64,000 nt of DNA from Bedellia somnulentella (Eukaryota > Arthropoda > Insecta > Lepidoptera > Bedelliidae): assembly GCA_963576735.1 (NCBI GenBank), contig OY755187.1:15438001-15502000 (forward strand). Reading direction: 5' to 3'. The stretch's first letter is position 1. Each line of letters begins with the position of its first letter. Below, in pieces: positions 61,285-64,000 of the stretch. A program made the translations under genes and the position numbers. The notes under the pieces are model-generated. The model was not told the origin of the DNA, made no database searches, and saw nothing but the letters and a program-made list of their open reading frames with translations.

Positions 61285-61467
61285 CTGTGTAGTGTCGGCT
61301 TATAATAGCACTACCCCATTTCTTCCGGTGGGTGTACGTAAGAGGCGACTAACGGTATTGGGGCTTTTTGGGAAATGCGGTTGGAGACCCATCACCAACA
61401 ACCTTTATTCTACCATCTTTTCCCCACTCAACTTCCAAAAGTATACGTATACGTATGTATGTATTTT
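61285..61467 (+). mobile_element. SINE-like element with 3' internal deletion
   Basis: CTGTGTAGTGTCGGC to CAACTTCCAAAAGTATACGT and GTATGTATGTAT. The GGCTGAGGAATT-to-GCCGTGAG part is lost, yet a GTAT tail is kept. The 5' part is nearly identical to the copy at 267. Confidence 0.82.
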
Positions 61468-61513
61468 TACAATACGAGTATCATGTACGTACATGGATGA
61501 CACTATTGCACAC

Positions 61514-61738
61514 ATAACTCACGGCCATAAATCTCAAAAAGGGTTAGTCAGAGATTTAGAGCTAGAAATTTCTCACTCACATTTGGGAGATGATAGGTGA
61601 GAAGATGGAAGGAATAAAGTATCGTTATGTCTTCAACCGCATCGCCCAAAAACCACTTAAAAAGCCCCATACCCTTAGTCGCCTCTTACAGCACTCGGGG
61701 GTAGAAAGGGGGTACTGCTATTCTAAGCCGACACTACA
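61514..61738 (-). mobile_element. SINE-like element, diverged
   Basis: Minus-strand copy, TAACTCACGGCCATAAATCT to AAGCCGACACTACATC. The long tail is lost. Confidence 0.77.
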
Positions 61739-62452
61739 TCGTCTACACGTCTTGCGTATGGATAAACTATTGCTCACATTTTCATGTTATTATTACTTAA
61801 TAGAGGCTATATAATTGGCCCGTTTATTTGCAAGCAACAAACACTGGTGAAAATTGCCAAGCACTTTATAAATGAGGAGTCTATTTTCACATAGACCACA
61901 GAAAGATTGTTCAAAATGCGTCGCTGTACATTCTACTGTTTCCAACACACGCATAATAAACTTCAACAATCTGTTATTATTCGCATTGAGTTCACTGTCG
62001 ACGACCATATAGTTGGTAGACACGTCGTGAGATAGAAAATGACATCACATAGTACAACCAGCTACATTGCGAATTGCTGGCGTACAAAGACTTGCATCCC
62101 ATAATATTATACTATAGGATGCAAATATTCCAATTCTCTGCTAGAACCAACTATGCTCATAACGCGCCTATTCAACGAATTTTAGATGAGTACAACAAAT
62201 ATTTTTATTCCCTCGATCCGTTTGCACATAGCAAGTCCATTTTCAAACGCTTGGTTCTAGACGCTATAGTTGTTTAGGTAGATTCAATCCATTTCCATGT
62301 CATATTATTAAATAAGGTTTTTCTTTTATATAACGTTTATGCATATTAATACAATCACATTCACATACATACACTCACATTCTCATATACACACTCACAC
62401 ATCATAACACACATTACAAACACCACACACATTATCATTCAAGTATCATCAA
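61739..62452. other. no gene; CA-rich simple sequence at 62355-62440
   Basis: Mostly unassigned. Two short frames (61793-62023 minus, 62074-62277 plus) have no recognised motif. The CACTCACA-type simple sequence is at the right end. Confidence 0.35.
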
Positions 62453-63047
62453 TTGGCCTAGACCTCGCTTTTTTAACATACCCTTTTTATATTATAAATC
62501 GATAAAGGACATCAAACTTAACAACTTTGCCTATGGAATGCCTATCTAAAATATTGTAATTTTCAAAATATAATAATAATAAAAAATTGTCGTACCTAGT
62601 TCAAACTGAGAATGTATACAATGAGATTCCTTGCTTCAGTGAAAATAAAAAATAAAAAAAAAACATTTGATCTATGGTGTAAACAAAAACATAACCTCTT
62701 TCGGTATTTTCCAGTTCAATCGCTCGCTTACCGGTTTATTTTCATGATATTATTTTTCAACGACGATCAATACAACTGGAAAATACAGAAAGAAGTTATA
62801 TTTTTGTTTACAGAGCGAAAAGCATATATCAAATGTTTTTTTTTTATTTTTTATTTTCACTGAAGCAAGGAATCTCATTGTATACATTCTCAGTTTGAAC
62901 TAGGTACGACAATTTTTAATTATTATTATATTTTGAAAATTACAATATTTTAGATAGGCATTCCATGGGCAAAGTTGTTTAGTTTGATGTCCTTTATCGA
63001 TTTATAATATAAAAAGGGTATGTTAAAAAAGCGAGGTCTAGGCCAAT
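62453..63047. mobile_element. fold-back element / large palindrome, ~595 bp
   Basis: Outer arms 62453-62671 and 62828-63047 are reverse complements with only a few differences; both contain TTGGCCTAGACCTCGC, CGATAAAGGACATCAAACTT and TGAGAATGTATACAATGAGA. The centre is also palindromic but more diverged: GTAAACAAAAACATAACCTC ... TATTTTCCAGTT pairs with GTAAACAAAAATATAACTTC ... TATTTTCCAGTT on the other strand. No protein is encoded; the 83-codon frame inside is incidental. It is a fold-back MITE or an inverted duplication. Confidence 0.85.
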
Positions 63048-63277
63048 TATCATTACTATTAAATTTTATTCTTTTCTCAATTGTTTAGCATTTTTACATG
63101 GGTGAATTTCAACAATTGCTGTTTTTTTTATCATATCGGTTAATTTTTTGAAATCATGTTTTTATACATGTTTTCCAACTGTTATGTATTCTTCTATGGG
63201 TATTTATATCGTTACACTTACTTACATATTAGTATTTACTTAAACTAAGGAGATATTGAGGTTCAAGTTTTGATAGC

Positions 63278-63400
63278 CACCGATATGATACAATATCCAG
63301 CGATCGTTTTTCATGTACACCGATATGAGAAGACTTGGCACCGACATGATAAGTCGAATCACCGATATGATAATTCTATCCACCGAAATGATAAATCTAT
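63278..63400. repeat. 21-bp tandem repeat, ~6 diverged units
   Basis: CACCGATATGATAATTCTATC and relatives repeat at a strict 21-bp spacing, with CACCGA and ATGA best kept. Confidence 0.75.
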
Positions 63401-64000
63401 CAATTTGAAAAACATTCATGAATAACCTGTTTTACAAGGTGTTTTAATAACAAACAATTTATTAATATCTTGCTATTGTATTCATAAAAATTGCGTACGT
63501 TTATTTACATCTACCGTCATACCGTTTAGATTCTGAGTGCAGCCGTACCTACCAATCTAGCTGAATTACATATGTTATAGGCAATCTGTATCTAAGGCAA
63601 TGTATGAAATAATATTGACTGTACAACTTGCCTAGGCATTCTAAAGAATGTTAATTATAATAATATAATAATAAACATCAGGCAATGTGTTAAAAATTTG
63701 TGAAAAATATCCCTTGCATTTTCGGTCGTAAATTTTTCAGTGTCTGATAATAACCAAACGCGAGGCTTCATTTCACTGCGCTGCACTTCACTCAGTTCCA
63801 CGAAGCTCCACTCCACCAGCTCCGCAAACTCCCCATCATCGTTCCGTGTTCTCCGCTGGTCCCGTAGAGCTTCGTTTTACTTTGTTCAGCATCGCTTGCT
63901 CTATTACGCACTTGAATTTATTTTTACCCCTTTTTCCTACTTCCCATTGTAGCATAGGTATTAGATTTTATAGATTACATTTTGCTTAGGCATTTACACA
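63401..64000. other. unassigned; C-rich stretch at 63755-63905
   Basis: The stretch with TCACTGCGCTGCACTTCACT and CCACTCCACCAGCTCCGCAA is richer in C than its surroundings. It is covered by a 70-codon + strand frame (63740-63952) without a recognised domain. It could be an exon or a repeat; I cannot decide. Confidence 0.25.

Noticed and set aside
62612..62863. 83-residue + strand frame as a membrane protein
   Set aside because: It lies across the palindrome, begins in one arm and ends in the other, and is mostly A/T-run-encoded Lys and Phe.

Overview
The window is a repeat-dense stretch of an insect nuclear genome, most likely a moth or butterfly. This rests on the AT-rich composition, an errantivirus-type Ty3/gypsy element with env, a BEL/Pao element, and short repeat families that I recognise from lepidopteran sequence. 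I see no confident host protein-coding gene, no complete host tRNA or rRNA gene and no CRISPR array. Nearly everything that can be named is a mobile element, a relic of one, or a tandem array.

Layout. 0-9.2 kb: scattered copies of a ~250-bp SINE-like family with a (GTAT)n tail, a tRNA-derived SINE and an old repeat ending in (GACA)n. 9.26-28.5 kb: one 5'-truncated non-LTR retrotransposon (LINE, + strand) split by two LTR insertions. The first is an 8.4-kb Ty3/gypsy errantivirus (11131-19540, minus strand; gag broken by a frameshift, pol and env open; target duplication GTAC). The second is an 8.9-kb composite element (19610-28491) with two 398-bp terminal direct repeats that look identical and a GTAT target duplication. 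Its interior holds only a gag-like start, a pol tail, pieces of other LINEs and two large minisatellites (35-bp and 46-bp units). 28.5-43.7 kb: a DNA transposon/MITE with internal copies of its terminal motif, a 5S-rRNA-derived SINE with an 11-bp target duplication, fold-back elements, short perfect hairpins and many more SINE copies. 43.75-55.2 kb: a minus-strand LINE of the same family, split by a 9.6-kb BEL/Pao element (43941-53575, target duplication TAAC). The BEL gag-pol-env is one frame interrupted by a single amber codon in the integrase. A 1.34-kb DNA transposon with a 3-bp duplication sits inside its 5' LTR. 55.2-64 kb: LINE and SINE fragments, a ~595-bp fold-back palindrome and a short 21-bp tandem repeat.

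How the parts fit together. The abundant SINE and the LINE share their 3' end (GTGAGTATATGTATGTATG), the usual sign that a LINE's reverse transcriptase mobilises a SINE. All three LTR-type elements lie inside LINE copies of that same family. The nesting gives a relative order: LINE first, then LTR elements, then the DNA transposon inside one LTR. Both coding LTR elements carry an env-like protein with a basic cleavage site and a fusion-peptide-like segment of the type shared with baculovirus F proteins.

Limits. Everything was read by eye. LINE clade, DNA-transposon superfamily and host species are not proven, and boundaries of fragments without target duplications are approximate to about 10-20 bases.
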